14,771 bases of DNA, taken from NCBI GenBank assembly GCA_028275425.1, contig JAPWUT010000018.1:1-14771 (forward strand), given 5' to 3'. The DNA comes from Anaerolineae bacterium. Its GTDB lineage: Bacteria > Chloroflexota > Anaerolineae > SpSt-600. A model generated the notes under the pieces. The model saw only the letters and a list, made by a program, of their open reading frames with translations, ran no database searches and was not told the DNA's origin. A program made the translations under genes and the position numbers. How positions within the stretch are numbered: the first letter of the stretch is position 1; each line of letters opens with the position of its first letter. Positions 14,612-14,771 of this stretch are shown here, in pieces.

Positions 14612-14771
14612 CACGAGTGAGGCCCAAAACGCTGGTGAACCCCAAGCCCACGAGGGTGGGCAAAGGGGGTGGAGGGGGCGAAGCCCCCTCCCAGGGGGTA
14701 TGGGGGATGTGCCCCCACAATCCCAAAAAGGGGGAGAGTAGCCACCCCCTTCAACCTCGCCACGAGTGGGA
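14612..14771 (+). repeat. Second locus of the composite ~150-bp repeat (runs off the window)
   Basis: CACGAGTG recurs at 14612 and 14761, a 149-bp period. The unit has CCAAAACGCTGG, a G-tract string (14654-14678: GGG, GGG, five G's, five G's), stem GGAGGGGG-CGAAG-CCCCCTCC (14671-14691), stem TGGGGG-ATGTG-CCCCCA (14701-14717), a new spacer with CCAAAAAGGGGGAGAG, and then a second boundary CACGAGTGGGA at the edge. It has the same orientation as the 8398-9109 array, and more units are likely beyond the window. Confidence 0.85.

Overview
The window looks like chromosomal DNA of a thermophile-like bacterium, probably a Chloroflexota (Anaerolineae-type) lineage. This is inferred from style, not from a marker gene. 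The signs are frequent AGG-arginine and ATA-isoleucine codons, a lipoprotein with a long Thr-Pro linker, tightly overlapping operons, and G-rich palindromic intergenic repeats of a kind I associate with that phylum. No rRNA, tRNA, CRISPR array, transposase or phage gene is visible.

Layout. (1) 1-1819, plus strand: the last 59 codons of an unidentified protein, a DUF3048/YerB-type lipoprotein, and a corrinoid adenosyltransferase (cobO), each close to or overlapping the next. (2) 1820-2018: an intergenic stretch with a 69-bp palindromic element, a candidate promoter, and a leader that can fold into a hairpin or pseudoknot. (3) 2019-8085: a three-gene operon, ligA - FAD-dependent dehydrogenase - mutS, in which both junctions are ATGA overlaps. 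(4) 8086-9118: a 1-kb stretch without a credible gene between the convergent mutS and murI. It holds several small palindromes and about 4.7 tandem copies of a ~152-bp composite repeat, each with a G-quadruplex motif followed by two strong hairpins. (5) 9119-9940, minus strand: glutamate racemase (murI). (6) 9941-10150: a divergent control region with an exact TTGACA-N17-TATAAT promoter whose -10 box lies inside a Rex/CRP-like operator. (7) 10151-14523: a complete cytosolic group 3b [NiFe]-hydrogenase ('sulfhydrogenase') operon in the order beta, gamma, delta, alpha, then its own maturation protease. (8) 14540-14575: a canonical intrinsic terminator. (9) 14612-14771: another copy of the ~150-bp repeat, running off the window.

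How the parts work together. The hydrogenase operon should make a heterotetramer that exchanges electrons between H2 and NAD(P)(H). The protease trims the nickel subunit, and its start codon overlaps that subunit's stop codon. The operator over the promoter suggests that NADH/NAD+ ratio (Rex) or a CRP/FNR-family protein controls it. LigA and MutS supply repair ligation and mismatch recognition; why an FAD enzyme is coupled between them is unknown.

The most unusual element is the composite repeat. Its stem is kept by paired base changes between dispersed copies, its G-rich strand has the same orientation at both places, and both places lie at the 3' ends of plus-strand operons. It is best read as a structured, non-coding repeat family.
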